From: Heterohyrax brucei
Taxonomy: Eukaryota; Chordata; Mammalia; Hyracoidea; Procaviidae
DNA: 64,000 nucleotides
Assembly: GCA_028571685.1 (NCBI GenBank)
Contig: CM053162.1
Coordinates: 7,072,001-7,136,000, forward strand
Direction of reading: 5' to 3'
Positions 1 to 10,337 of this stretch are shown here, in pieces. The position numbers and the translations under genes were made by a program. The notes beneath the pieces were generated by a model that saw only the letters and a list, made by a program, of their open reading frames with translations, did not search any database and had not been told where the DNA came from. Each line of letters starts with the position of its first letter. The first letter of the stretch is position 1.

Positions 1-27
1 AAAAATAGAGAATACCAGAAAGGTGTT

Positions 28-470
28 TACCTGTGTTTTATTGACTATGTAAAGCCATTTGACTTTGTGGATCATAACAAATTGTGGAAAACATTGCAAA
101 GACTGGGAAATCCAAAACATTTACTTGTAGTCAAGCAAATCTTTTAGACTAACAAGCAGTCATCTAAACAGAAACAGCAGATAGTGTGTGGTATGAAATC
201 AAGGAAGGTGTGTGTCAAGGATGTGTCCTTTCATCATACTTAATCTGTGTGCTGAGCACGTAAATCAAGATGTTGAACTATTTGAAAAGGACATGGCATC
301 AGCACTGGAGGAAAACTCATTAACAACCTGTGATATGCAGATGACATTACCTTGCATGCTGATGGCCAAGACACTCAAAACATGTACTGAAGAAAATCAA
401 AGAACACAGCCTTCAGTATGGATTATACCTCTACATATAGGGAAAAAAAAATCTCACAACTAGACCAATA
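28..470 (+). pseudogene. RTE reverse transcriptase fragment (frameshifted)
   Basis: RTE reverse transcriptase palm sequence is spread over several frames. FIDY with the following AFD-like block is at 40-75, a KVCVKDVS-like block lies around 205-235, and YADD is at 334-345. The final segment resembles the RTE 'LQYGLYLNI' region. In-frame stops after the first block (around 145) show it is a pseudogene. It is the only RTE copy in the window that keeps YADD unchanged. Confidence 0.8.
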
Positions 471-537
471 AGCAAGCAACATCATGCTAAACAGAGAAAT
501 GATTAATATTATAAACAAAACCCAAAGAATTTAACTA

Positions 538-907
538 TATGAGGACTGCCAATTAAGTTCACAAACTCAGAAAAAGTGCTACATACCTCATTGCTACATA
601 TCACTGCAGTCACCTTCAAAGTACTCCCCTTGGGGAGTTATGCACTGATGCCAGAGCTTAGCCCACCTTTCAAAGCATTTTGGAACCCTGTTTCTGTAAT
701 GGTCATCAGAGCTCTCATTATATTACCTTTTGCGTCCTGAATGTAATCCAAATGTTTTCCTTTCAAGATTTCCTTTATCTTTGGGTGAAGAAAAATGTCA
801 TTTGGGGACAGATCAGGTGAGTAGGGAGGGTGTTCCAGTACAGTTATTTGTTTACTGACTAAAACCTCCCTCACAGACAACTATACAAATAAGTTCATGA
901 ACTTGCC
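538..907 (-). mobile_element. mariner-type DNA transposon relic, internally deleted
   Basis: The minus strand encodes a mariner transposase C-terminus with the YSPDL signature. Both ends carry an 'aagttca..aact' motif in inverted orientation (about 552-566 and 884-898), which suggests remaining terminal inverted repeats. At about 370 bp it is far below the roughly 1.3 kb of a full mariner, so most of the transposase is missing. It lies inside the RTE copy and is therefore younger than it. The exact edges and the expected TA duplication are uncertain. Confidence 0.8.
638..880 (-). pseudogene. mariner transposase C-terminal fragment
   Basis: An 80-codon open frame contains EHPPYSPDLSPNDIFLHPKI, then a lysine-rich stretch and ALMTITETGFQNAL. 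In mariner transposases the YSPDLxPxD block carries the third acidic residue of the DD34D catalytic triad, and the following helices are typical of the family C-terminus. The N-terminal DNA-binding half and the first two catalytic aspartates are absent, so it cannot act as a transposase. Confidence 0.85.
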
Positions 908-2279
908 ACCTTGCCACCTGTGCAATGGCCATTCCAGAAAGAGTTCCAACTGGACTTGTCAGACCTCATACTTAGGTATACAATGTCCATGAAAGCAGTA
1001 GTCAAGAAACAACATGAGAAGAGTCAATAAAAATCCAAAAGAACAAGTGAATCCAGTATGTAAGACATCCTAGGAGACCTGAACATCAAAGAGAAAATTA
1101 AATTGAAATGAGCAAGGTAGACAGGAGAGTAGTGCCAGAAGTAGGTAGGTTTCCAAAGACCTGACCTGCCAGAAAGCAATCACAGCTGCCACACGGTGGG
1201 CTAATCTAGGAAGTTGGTGGGCATCTGCGTCAATAGGAGTCTAGAGAGTCTAGAGAGTCCTCTCATGCCTCTGGAACCAGTGATGGACAGCATCAAATCC
1301 TCCAAAGCTAAGTCTTTGTGTGTAACCTACTGTGTATGCAGATGTGAATCTTTCCTTTGAGATACACCTACCTCTTTTCTCCCAGCACTCTTCCCTCCCT
1401 TATCTGCACTGAGCCCAGCACTAGAGTCTGACATCATTAAATGAGCTAGAAGTAGAATTCCTCAAGCCCACCGCAAGCCATTTTGCTTGTCCCTTCTCTG
1501 CTCTATGCCAGGCTCTGGAGTCTGATGCCATTCACTGAGTAGAAAATAGAACTCAAACCTACCTTGAGCCATGCTCTGAGACTCAGAAGAGGAACAATTT
1601 AACAAATTCAGGAAAGAGGAGAAAAAGAAAAAAAAAAAACAATTCTTCCAACACCCCTAAGCTGGGAAATCAAAGCAGAAATGCTTCCCTCCCTAGATTC
1701 AGATGTAAGTGGATATACCATCCTCACAGATGTGCAGGGATGACTATGACTTGCCTGCCTTTCTCAGCAACTGCAGGCGGACACCTATGCCTATACCTAT
1801 CTCGTCTGATCACTTAAGACAGTGGGTGAGAGTCTGCACCACCTGGACACTTGAACTGAATACATATGAGAAAAGTAAAGTGATTCTTTGGTTCTGCTGT
1901 CTACTAACAGCTCTAAACATCTGGTGAAAGAACATTAGCATTTCAAAGACAACAATAACCAGACTTTCACACATGACCAACCTAGTGATACATTTCAAAA
2001 CAAACAAACAAACAAAAAACTAGAAAAGAGTAGGCAAATATAAAATAAATAAATACAAGTTACTGATGGGTCAGAAATAGCAGTCTATATCAAAGCACTT
2101 AAAGGAATAGACCATGATTTCTTCAGAAAGTTTGTAAAACCAATAATCAAATTTTCCAGAGGAAGAGAACTTCCTGGAATTATCAGAGGTAAAATTCAAA
2201 ACATTAATATTTAGAACACTTCAAGAGATAAAGAGGAAGGAACAAAGGAACTGCCTACAACAGTTGAAACAAAACAAAA

Positions 2280-2790
2280 ACATCAAAATGATAGCACTAA
2301 GCTCACAACTATCCATAATCACACTAAATGTAAATGGACTATATGCACCAATAAAGTGATGGAGAGTGGCAGATTGGATGAAAAATATGACCCATCCATA
2401 TACTGCCTACAAAAGACACACCTTAGACTCAAAGACACAAACTACAACTCAAAGGATGGAAAAAAAATAAAAATAAACATCAAGCTAACAACATTCAAAA
2501 AAGTGCAGGGGTGGCAATATTGATCTCTGATAAAATAGATTCAAAGTAAAATCCACCACATTGGATAAGAAAGGGTCAAAGGATCACACAATGATCAAAG
2601 GATCAATACTCCAGAAAGTCATAACCATACTAATTATCTATGCATCCAATAACGGTGTTTCAAGAGACATAAAACAAACACTAACTGCATTGAAAACAGA
2701 AATAGACAGCTCCACAGTAATGGGAGACTTCAACACAACACTCTCTGTGAAGGACAGAATATTCTGAAGAGGCTTAGCAGTGAACTAAAA
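2280..2790 (+). pseudogene. L1 ORF2 endonuclease domain remnant
   Basis: The segment resembles the L1 ORF2 start ('actaaatgtaaatggact' near 2322) and its APE-type endonuclease. In 2561-2767 it reads IIYASNNGVSRDIKQTL followed by MGDFNTTLS, the conserved GDFN block of the endonuclease. Stops and frame changes before and after show a dead copy. Confidence 0.8.
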
Positions 2791-3574
2791 GATCAAAATG
2801 CTGCAATCAACCAACTGAACCTCATAGACTTCTACAGAACAATCCTAACAGCAGTCTAATATACTTTCTTTTCCACTGCTTATGGAACATTCTCCACAAC
2901 TGACCACATATTAGACAGCAAAGAAATCTTTAACAATACACAAAGTATTGAAATATTACAAAACATCTTTTAAGACCACAAAGCCATAAAAGTAGAAGTC
3001 AGTAACAGAAAAAAGAAGGGAAAAAAAATCAAACACATGCAAACTGAACAACACCTTGCTTAAAAATGACTAGATTATAGAAGAAATCAAGGACAGAAAA
3101 AAGACATTCATAGAATTAAATGAGAATAAAAACACATCCTACAAGAATCTATAAGACACAGCAAAAGCAATGACCAGACATCAAGTTATCTCAATAAAAG
3201 CACACACCCCAAAAGAAGAAATGGTCCATATCAAAGAATTAACTCTATAACTTGAACAATGGAAAGACAGCAGCAGAAGAAACCCTCGAACACCAGAAGA
3301 AAGCAAATAATAAAAATTACAGCAGAACTAAATGATGTAGAGAATAGAAAAACAATTGAAAGAATTAGCAATGTAAAGCTTGCATTTTGAAAAGATTAAT
3401 AAAATTGATAAACCACTGGCCAAACTTACCAAAGAAAAACAAGAGATGAAGCAAATAATTAAAAGAAATAATGAGATGAGTAAAAATCACAAAAAAACAA
3501 CTAAAATAAAAAGCATTCTAACAGAATACTCTGAAAAAAATGTACTGTTAATACATTAAAAAAACCTAGAGGAA

Positions 3575-4540
3575 ATGGTTAAATTTCTAGAAACACATCA
3601 CCTACAAAAAATAAAAAATCAAAAAAAACTCCCAACTACAAAAAGCCCTGGCCTTGTCACCTTCACTGAAGAAGTCTATCAAAATTTTAGAGAAGCGTTA
3701 AGACCACTATTACTAGAGGTATTTCAGGGAAGAGCAAAGCAAAGAATACTCCCAAGTTCATTCTACGAAGTCAGCATAACCCTGATACCAAAATCAGGTA
3801 AAGACAGCATAAAAAAGGAAAATGACAGACGAATATCTCTCCTGAACTTAGATGCAAAAATCCTTAACAAAATTATAGACAACAGATATCAGTAATAATA
3901 ATAATTTGCCATGACAAAGTAGGACTCATACAAGGTATGCAAGGATGATTCAACAATTAATTACAATTCAATTACAAAAACAATTAATGTAATTGAACAC
4001 ATAAATAAAATGAAAAACAAGAACCACTTGATTTTATCAATAGATGCAGAAAAGGCATCTGACAAAGTCCAGCACTCCCTCATGTTAAAAACTCTCAGCA
4101 AAGTAGGAATAGGAGGAAATTCCTAAACAACAAAAAGCATCTATGCAAAGCCAACAACCAACATCATCCTAAAGGGAGAGAGTCAGAAAGTATTTCCCTT
4201 GAGAACAGAAACAACAAAGGATGCCCATTGTCATTGCTCTCATTTAACATTGTGCTGGAGGTTCTAGACAGAGTATTCAGGCAAGATAAAGAAATAAAGG
4301 GCATAGTGGTAAGGAAGAAGTAAAAGTATCCTATTTGCATATGATATGATCTTATATACAGAAAACTCTAAAGAATCCACAAAAAAACTACCAGAACTAA
4401 TAGAAGAGTTCAGCAAAATATCAGGATACAAGATAAACATACACAAATCATTTGGATACCTTTACACCAATAAAGAGACCATCAAAGAGGAAATAACCAA
4501 ATCAGTAGCATTTACAATAGCCTCCAAAAGATAAAATACC
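3575..4540 (+). pseudogene. L1 ORF2 reverse transcriptase remnant, catalytic motif mutated
   Basis: 3575-3895 reads ITLIPKSGKDSIKKENDRRI then SLLNLDAKILNKII, the L1 RT fingers. At 4030-4080 comes the '[14 protein letters not shown]' palm block. At 4334-4345 the catalytic FADD has become FAYD (ttt gca tat gat), so one of the metal-binding aspartates is lost. 4346-4534 continues with the conserved NSKESTKKLPELIEEFSK region. Frames change several times. Confidence 0.85.
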
Positions 4541-4943
4541 TAGGAATAAATCTAACCAGAAACATAAAAGACCTATAAAAAGAAAATTATAAGACTCTAC
4601 TGCAGGAAACTAAGAGAACTATATCAGTGGAGAAACCCACCTCGCCAACGGATAGAAAGGCTTAACATCATGAAAACATCTATTCTACCCAAAGCAATCT
4701 GTAGGCACAAGGCAAACCCAATCCAAATTCCAATGGCATTTTTTTTTTTTTTAATGAGATAGAGAAACAAATCACCCATTTCACACAGAAGGGAAAGAAG
4801 CCCTAGATAAGTGAAGCATTACTAAGAAGAGCCAAGTGGGAGGTCTCGTACTACCTGGCTTTATAACCTATCACACTGCCATGGTAGTCAAAACAGATTG
4901 ATGCTGGTACAAAAACCAATATAGAGAGTAATGGAACAGACAT

Positions 4944-5398
4944 TGTCCTAGTCACCTGGTACTGCTACAACAGAAAATACCACAAATAGATGGCTTCACA
5001 GGGAGAAGCTTTTATTGTCACAGTTCAGGAAGCCACAAATCCATTTATGAGTTTGAAGTCCATTCAGTAAGAGAAGTTATCACAGTCCAGTAGGCTAAAT
5101 CCAAATTCAAGGAGAGCATCCCAGCACAGGAACCTCCGATCTAAAGGATGTGCTCTGCTCTCAGTGCTGCTCTCTTGATGGTATGAGGTTCCCAACTTCT
5201 CTGTTCATTTTTCTCCTTATATCCCACAAGCTTGTAGCTTGAATCCTGCCTCACTAACACAACTGCAGGGCATTATCCACCATCACTATCACAGAGGCAG
5301 GATTCACAACACATGGGAAGGTTGGCACCATACTGGGACTCACAGCCCAGTCAAATCACTACATACATTTTGGGGGGAACACAATTCAATCCATGACA
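4944..5398 (-). mobile_element. Solo LTR, MaLR (ERVL) type
   Basis: Read on the minus strand it begins TGTCATGGATTGAATTGTG followed by a C-run, and ends in ACA, with the layout of mammalian-apparent LTR retrotransposons. Related copies lie at 41980-42476, 43421-43890 and 56007-56512. Flanks gacat (4939-4943) and gacaa (5399-5403) look like a slightly mutated 5-bp target duplication. It interrupts the L1 and has no internal region. Confidence 0.8.
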
Positions 5399-5662
5399 GA
5401 CAAAAAGTGATGCTAGTGAAGAACATGCATCCTGGCTTAAATACATACACGAGGCTGTCTGAGCAGCTCTTGTCCAGAGGCAAGATGAATGGGTAGAAGG
5501 GGCAGAAGTTTGTTGACTGAATATGGGATGTACGGGGTGTAAAGCAGAGGTGTACTGTCATCAAGAGGAGAGAAGTTAGAGTTGCATAGCAGTGTGTGTG
5601 GGCTCTTATATGGCAAATTCGTTTGAATGGTAAACTTTCACTTAAAGCACAATAAAATACTA

Positions 5663-6213
5663 ATTAAAAAAATCAAATGACACATTGGAAACATCTGCTT
5701 CAAAAGACTTCTTTAACATGTTAAAAGGCAAAAATATCACCTGAGTCCTAAGGTACACCCTACTTAAACCCTAGTATTTTCATTCATCTCATATGCATAC
5801 AAAATCTGGATAGTGAGTAAGAATGATTGCAGAAAAACTGATGCTTTTCAATTGTGTTGTTGGTGAAGAACATTAAATAGACCATGGACTGCCAAAAAAA
5901 TGAACAAATCAGTCTTTAAAGAAGTACAGCCAGAATGCTCCTTAGATGTGAGGACAGTAAGAATTTGTCTCCTGTAATTTGGACATGTTATCAGGAGGGA
6001 CCAGTTCCTGAAGAAGGACATCATGTTTGGTAAAACAGGGGGTTGGTGGAAAAGGGGAAGACCCTTGAGGAGATGGATTGACACAGTGGCCGCAACAATG
6101 GGTTCAAACATAGCAAGGACTGTGATTATGGTGCAGGGTCATGTATTTAGTTCTTTGTACACAGGGTGATTGTGAGTCAAAACCAACTCATAGCTACCTA
6201 ACAACAGGGCACT
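5663..6213 (+). mobile_element. RTE/BovB-type LINE, 3' end only
   Basis: It parallels the last 500 bases of the RTE at 51636-54751: the 'tcatatgcatacaaaatctgg' block near 5790, the 'atagaccatggactgcc' block near 5876 and 'cacagtggccgcaacaatgg' near 6080. It ends with 'actcatagctacctaacaac'. 5'-truncated, as is usual for target-primed retrotransposition. Confidence 0.85.
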
Positions 6214-7552
6214 AGCAATGGCGCATATCTTTTCTTGCTCTCTTCCTTTTTCTTTCCTTCCCTCCGTCTCCATCTACTTGTTTTTCTTATTTACTCCTTC
6301 TTTCCTTCAATAAATACCTACCACATGTCAAATTCATGTCCCAGGTACCCAGAGCAATTACTTTAACGATACTGATCGTTATTATAACTGCAATGATACA
6401 GCACAATGTTTTGGTATGCCTAACACACATTTTTGAGTATTTAATACTCTTCCTTCTCATACATCACTTTTTGGTTTCTAATGAGAGCACCATTTTTTCT
6501 TTAGTCTAGCTCCAACTACCTGTAGGCACTGATTCCATTATCTTTCTCATTTGTTTCTAAAGCTCAGGCATGCTTTACCTAGCTCAGAAGTTCCCATTAA
6601 GCAAATCTGTCTTTCACAGTTTATTTTTGTCTTTGAGTAAATAAACACAGCTACATGGCAGACAATTCAATATCAGAATTTATCTTTCCTCCTTTTCTAT
6701 GACCCGATCATAAACTTGAATCTTAAGTTACTAGAGGTCATCCATAAGATTCATTCAGGTTAGATCCATGATGTAGACCTTGTATTTGGCATTTTCTCAT
6801 CTCCCTGTATAGGAATACCCTTTTCCTTTTTTATTTTTTTATTATTCCTATATCCCTTTTTGCAAAGAACCTTACTCTCACATAACTGTCATGACCCCTT
6901 GTCATATGTAAAAACTGATCAGCATTTAAGGGATTTATCTTATCCCCAAGGTATTTATAGAAGACTCTCCAAAAACAAAAAGACTATAAAATCAAATAAA
7001 TAACTCAGCAATTGATTGTATCAAGGAAAGGTTACTACTTACGAACCCTCTCTAAATGTCACCATTCACATCATGTGGCTGGACACTTACTCTGCCTTAC
7101 CTACAATTTTGAGTTTGGCTTGTCAGGGTTCTGTCCATATGTTTGTGAAACACTGTGCTCAGCCATTGAGAGAGAAGACTATGCAGCTAATGTAGCGAGG
7201 CAAAGAGGTGGTATAGGAGACAGGGCAGACAATCTAGACAGAAGGGACATCATGAGCAAAGTGTTAGAAAACATTTAACCATAATAATTACAAGTAGTAT
7301 GATATTTCTATAGCACAATGAGTAATGGTGGACTATGAAGCTAGGGAGAAGAGCAAGGTTTATTACATAAAGAAACCCTTTCAATCCTATGAAAATATTT
7401 AGGCTGTCCAGTTGACTATGGCTACTCACGTAGCCAAACTGGCATTTTAGAAACAGTACAATGAAAGCAACATGAAGAATGTTTGGGGGTAAGTAAAAGA
7501 CTGGAAGGGTGAAAATCAGGAGAATAGAGACGTCATTGAAACAGTGCAACTC
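6214..7552. other. No gene recognised; pyrimidine tract near the left edge
   Basis: Bases 6225-6310 are a CT-rich tract. The rest is AT-rich sequence in which I recognise neither exons nor a named repeat. Open frames at 7012-7278 (+) and 7250-7549 (-) have no recognisable protein similarity. Confidence 0.4.
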
Positions 7553-7760
7553 AAACTAAACCTCTTGCCATGGGGTCAATTCTATGTCATCACAACCTCT
7601 TACGCAAGAGAGTAGAACTGCCCTCCACAGGGTTTCATGGCAGTGACCTTTCAAAAGCAGTCCACTAAGCCTTTCTTCTGAGATGTCTTTGGGTGGGCTT
7701 CAACTACCAACGTTGCAGTTAACGGTCCAGAGCTTAACCATTGACACTATCCAGGGACTC
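7553..7760 (-). mobile_element. AfroSINE-like SINE, long form (type III)
   Basis: The minus strand starts with a tRNA-like head ending near 7760 ('ccagggactc' complement). It then has a middle block resembling 'aaggcttagtggactgc', and a 3' part with 'cagttctactct' complement and the 'gactcatag'-like tail at 7553-7590. It is strongly diverged. In this window type III means SINEs with the extra 'gatctacttctgaaa' core. Confidence 0.8.
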
Positions 7761-9585
7761 TTGCAGTAGTCAAAGAAGAACACAAAGAGAAGTTAAACTT
7801 TAATAGTAATATCAGGGGTAATAAAAGAGGAATATTTGAAGTTAAAAATGTCAGGATTGAATGTTTGTTATAAACAGATCTCTGGAGAAAAAATGACTAT
7901 TGAAAAGTCCAGGTTCCTGCTTGAATAACTGAGCACATAGAAATGCTACAAATCGAGAAGGACAATTCAGAGGAATGAAGAAGATAGAGAGATACTGAAT
8001 TCAAATAGGACAGGAAAGAATGTAGTACCTGGGAGATATCAGGTAACTGCCCGGCAGACAGTTGGGGTTGTAGGTATGGAATTCATGGGCTACAGATAGA
8101 AGTTTAGGGATTATTAGCATACAACTGGCATTTACAACAGTAAGCATATGTGAAATTGACAAGGAGAACATGCAGAGTGAGAAATGAGCTAAGGTTTGAA
8201 CCCCAGGAAACCATACATTTAAAAAGACTACCGGAAAAGAAAGGAAAGTTGTGTAAAAACTGAGCAAGAAAAGTTTCAGAATGAAGGAAGTGGTCAATTG
8301 TGTCTGTCACGTGTTACAAAGATGTGAGACCTGAATAATTTTATATTATGTAGGAGGACGGACTACAGTTGACTGAGAAGTGAATACGAGGTAACAAGTT
8401 TAAGGCAGTCAGTGTGGATGACTCTTTTAAGAAATGTGGATGTAACTGAAGGAGATAGATATACTATTGTTAGAGGTTTAATTTTATTGTTAGGTTTTTG
8501 CTAGGTTTCATTTTATCGTTATACTTTAACGAAAACTTGCTCGTGTCTGTAGATTGAAAGAAGTGATTGAAGAAAAAGGAAAGGAATCCAAAGTTCTAGA
8601 GAAGACGAAGGTGGAGGTATGAAATCACTGGGGAAAGCGGAGGAATCAGCCTTCAGCAGGGGGAGGAATCTTATCATCTGAGGAAGGAAGGAGACTGTTG
8701 TAACTATCTATGACAGTCAGGCTAGAGAACGGTTGAGGTGTAGAATAACCAGGAGGAGGTCAGGAGAGGAAGCTGCCGTGACATATGAGAGTGATCACTC
8801 AATGTTAGCTTTTATTTTCCCTTGTCTAACTCAATTGTTCTTCCTAGTTTCTCAAAAACCTTGCAGCTAGGAGATTCTAAGTAGTATCTAATCTATCCTT
8901 CTTGTGATATGGTTTAAACTTCACCCATTGCATCTCCTTCACTGAGAAAATGATGAACATCTTTAGCTGTGCCCTTCCCATGTGCTTCAGAGGAGGACTG
9001 AGCTCTTAGAAGAGAAAGGAAAGAAACAACCTGAGTGTCTGGTAAACACACTCTCCCAACTGATGCACAACCTTCCATTTCCCATCAAGGGTTCTGTACA
9101 TTCTGCTCATAGGTTCCATTAGAAATAAGTCTCCAAGAAGTTGTAACTGCATGGGAGTTTTGTTTCTTCAGTTGGAGCTGCCGTGCCCCAAGATGCCCCT
9201 GCCTCCTGTCTTGGTCTGTAGTGGCAGCTGCAATCAGTAACAGCCTGCTCTTTGCTCTCACCTGCTATCTGGCACCCTCGCCCAAAAGACTCATGGGAAG
9301 CAGGCTCACTGTTCATGGGCACAATGGTTGTATGTTTGGAAGCTGATTGTCTAGATGTAGGTGTCTCATTATATAAGTTAGTATTTGCAAAATGTTCTGA
9401 ATGAAGCTTGGAACACAGCAAATGCCATGTGAATGTTACCTATTGATGTCATTGTCACAATTGTTCGTATTCCCTACAGGAGTGAAATATATTCTGTTTA
9501 TGCAGTAGAAAATCAGTTCACGTTTTACAGATTAATTACTGTGTCCTAGAAACAGCTTTAAGAAAGGATTTAACAGGAGCTGAAT
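7761..9585. other. No gene recognised
   Basis: No named repeat is clear, apart from a weak MIR-like 3' stretch near 9385-9450 ('gaacacagcaaatgcc'). Open frames on the minus strand at 8001-8310 and 9119-9421 show no known domain and no splice-flanked exon pattern that I can support. Confidence 0.35.
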
Positions 9586-9587
9586 CC

Positions 9588-9790
9588 TTCAGATATAGTA
9601 GAATTAACATGGGATTTGAAGACAGAGGTACATGGGTTAGAATTAAATATCTAACACTTATTAATTAAGTTTTTTTCAACCTCAACTTCTTCCTCTATCA
9701 AATGGGTATGTCAGATACCATCTCAGAGAACTATTGTAAGGAGTAAATTTACATATATTCATTGTCAGACATACATCATTTGAAACAAAA
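9588..9790 (+). mobile_element. MIR SINE (ancient, tRNA-derived)
   Basis: It follows the MIR order: 'catgggatttgaagacagag', 'catgggttagaattaaat', then 'caacttcttcctctatcaaa' and 'tattgtaaggagtaaat', the equivalents of the MIR core and LINE2-like 3' half. Highly diverged. Confidence 0.6.
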
Positions 9791-9799
9791 AAAGTTAAC

Positions 9800-9953
9800 T
9801 CCCATTTTGGCACAGTGGTTAAGTGCTACAACTGCTAACTAGAAGATTAGCAGTTCAAATCTGCCAAATGCTCCTTGGAAACTCTACAAAGCACTTCTGT
9901 TCTGTCCTGTAGGGGCACTATGAGTCTGAACTGACTCAGCAGCTGCGGGTTTG
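9800..9953 (+). mobile_element. AfroSINE-like SINE, short form (type I)
   Basis: A-box-like 'tggcacagtggtta' and B-box-like 'cagttcaaatctgcc' form a tRNA-related head. 'ccttggaaactctaca' and 'tctgtcctgtagggg' lead to the 'actatgagtctgaactgact' tail and 'gggtttggg'. Confidence 0.9.
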
Positions 9954-10154
9954 GGAGGAAGAAAGTGGTACTGAAATTGTTTGCATAAATGACTGCTTTT
10001 TTCTCATGGTACTTGACATTTGCTGTCTCGTATTTTGTGTTTTATGTGTACTTTTCGATGCTTTTTCCCCTCTTTCTACAGCAACATACATATATCATCA
10101 ATATGTTTTAGATTGCAGGAAAAGTTACTAAACTGTAAAGTAGGACAACTGTGG

Positions 10155-10337
10155 CAGTTCAAGAAATTGTTCCTTTTTTAATAGGCTTTGTTTTTCACAG
10201 AACTTTTAGATTTATAAATAAATTATGGACACCTACATTGCCTCTATATACTGTTTTGGGTATTACTAACATCTTTCTTTCATGTGGTAGATTTAATACA
10301 ATGAATGGGCCAATCTTGATACATTATCATCAACTAA
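10155..10337 (-). mobile_element. Old L1 3'UTR fragment, left half (interrupted by RTE)
   Basis: The plus strand resembles the complement of an L1M-type 3'UTR: 'aataggctttgttttt', 'tattactaacatcttt', 'ggtagatttaataca' and 'gatacattatcatcaact'. The same element resumes at 12254, after the RTE insertion. Confidence 0.65.

Larger units (their letters stand above)
1..1015 (+). mobile_element. RTE/BovB-type LINE, 3' half of the ORF, broken by a mariner insertion
   Basis: Translation from about base 28 gives YLCFIDYVKPFDFVDH, the RTE reverse transcriptase block holding the first catalytic Asp. The YADD codons (tat gca gat gac) lie intact at 334-345, but in a frame broken by stops and shifts. Up to about 537 the copy parallels the RTE at 53690-54150. 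A mariner relic occupies 538-907, and weak RTE similarity resumes around 975-1015 ('agcagtagtcaagaaac'). The copy enters from the left edge of the window, so its 5' part is not visible. RTE elements encode an endonuclease plus reverse transcriptase. This copy is inactive. Confidence 0.85.
1020..5660 (+). mobile_element. L1 LINE, old, with 5'UTR-like start, internal deletions and 3'UTR
   Basis: About 1020-1960 looks like L1 5'UTR, with two diverged copies of a block around 'gagtctgacatcattaa' (1415-1480, 1515-1575). 2060-2280 resembles the ORF1 start, then the element jumps to ORF2 endonuclease from about 2280. Reverse transcriptase runs to about 4540 and further ORF2-like sequence to 4943. 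A MaLR LTR sits at 4944-5398. 5399-5660 matches an L1 3'UTR end, closing with 'actttcacttaaagcac' and AATAAA. Most of ORF1 and the ORF2 C-terminus are missing, and stops are frequent. Confidence 0.8.

Noticed and set aside
5399-5660. Independent unknown repeat
   Set aside because: Its closing bases and AATAAA match an L1 3'UTR end, so I assigned it to the L1 interrupted by the LTR.
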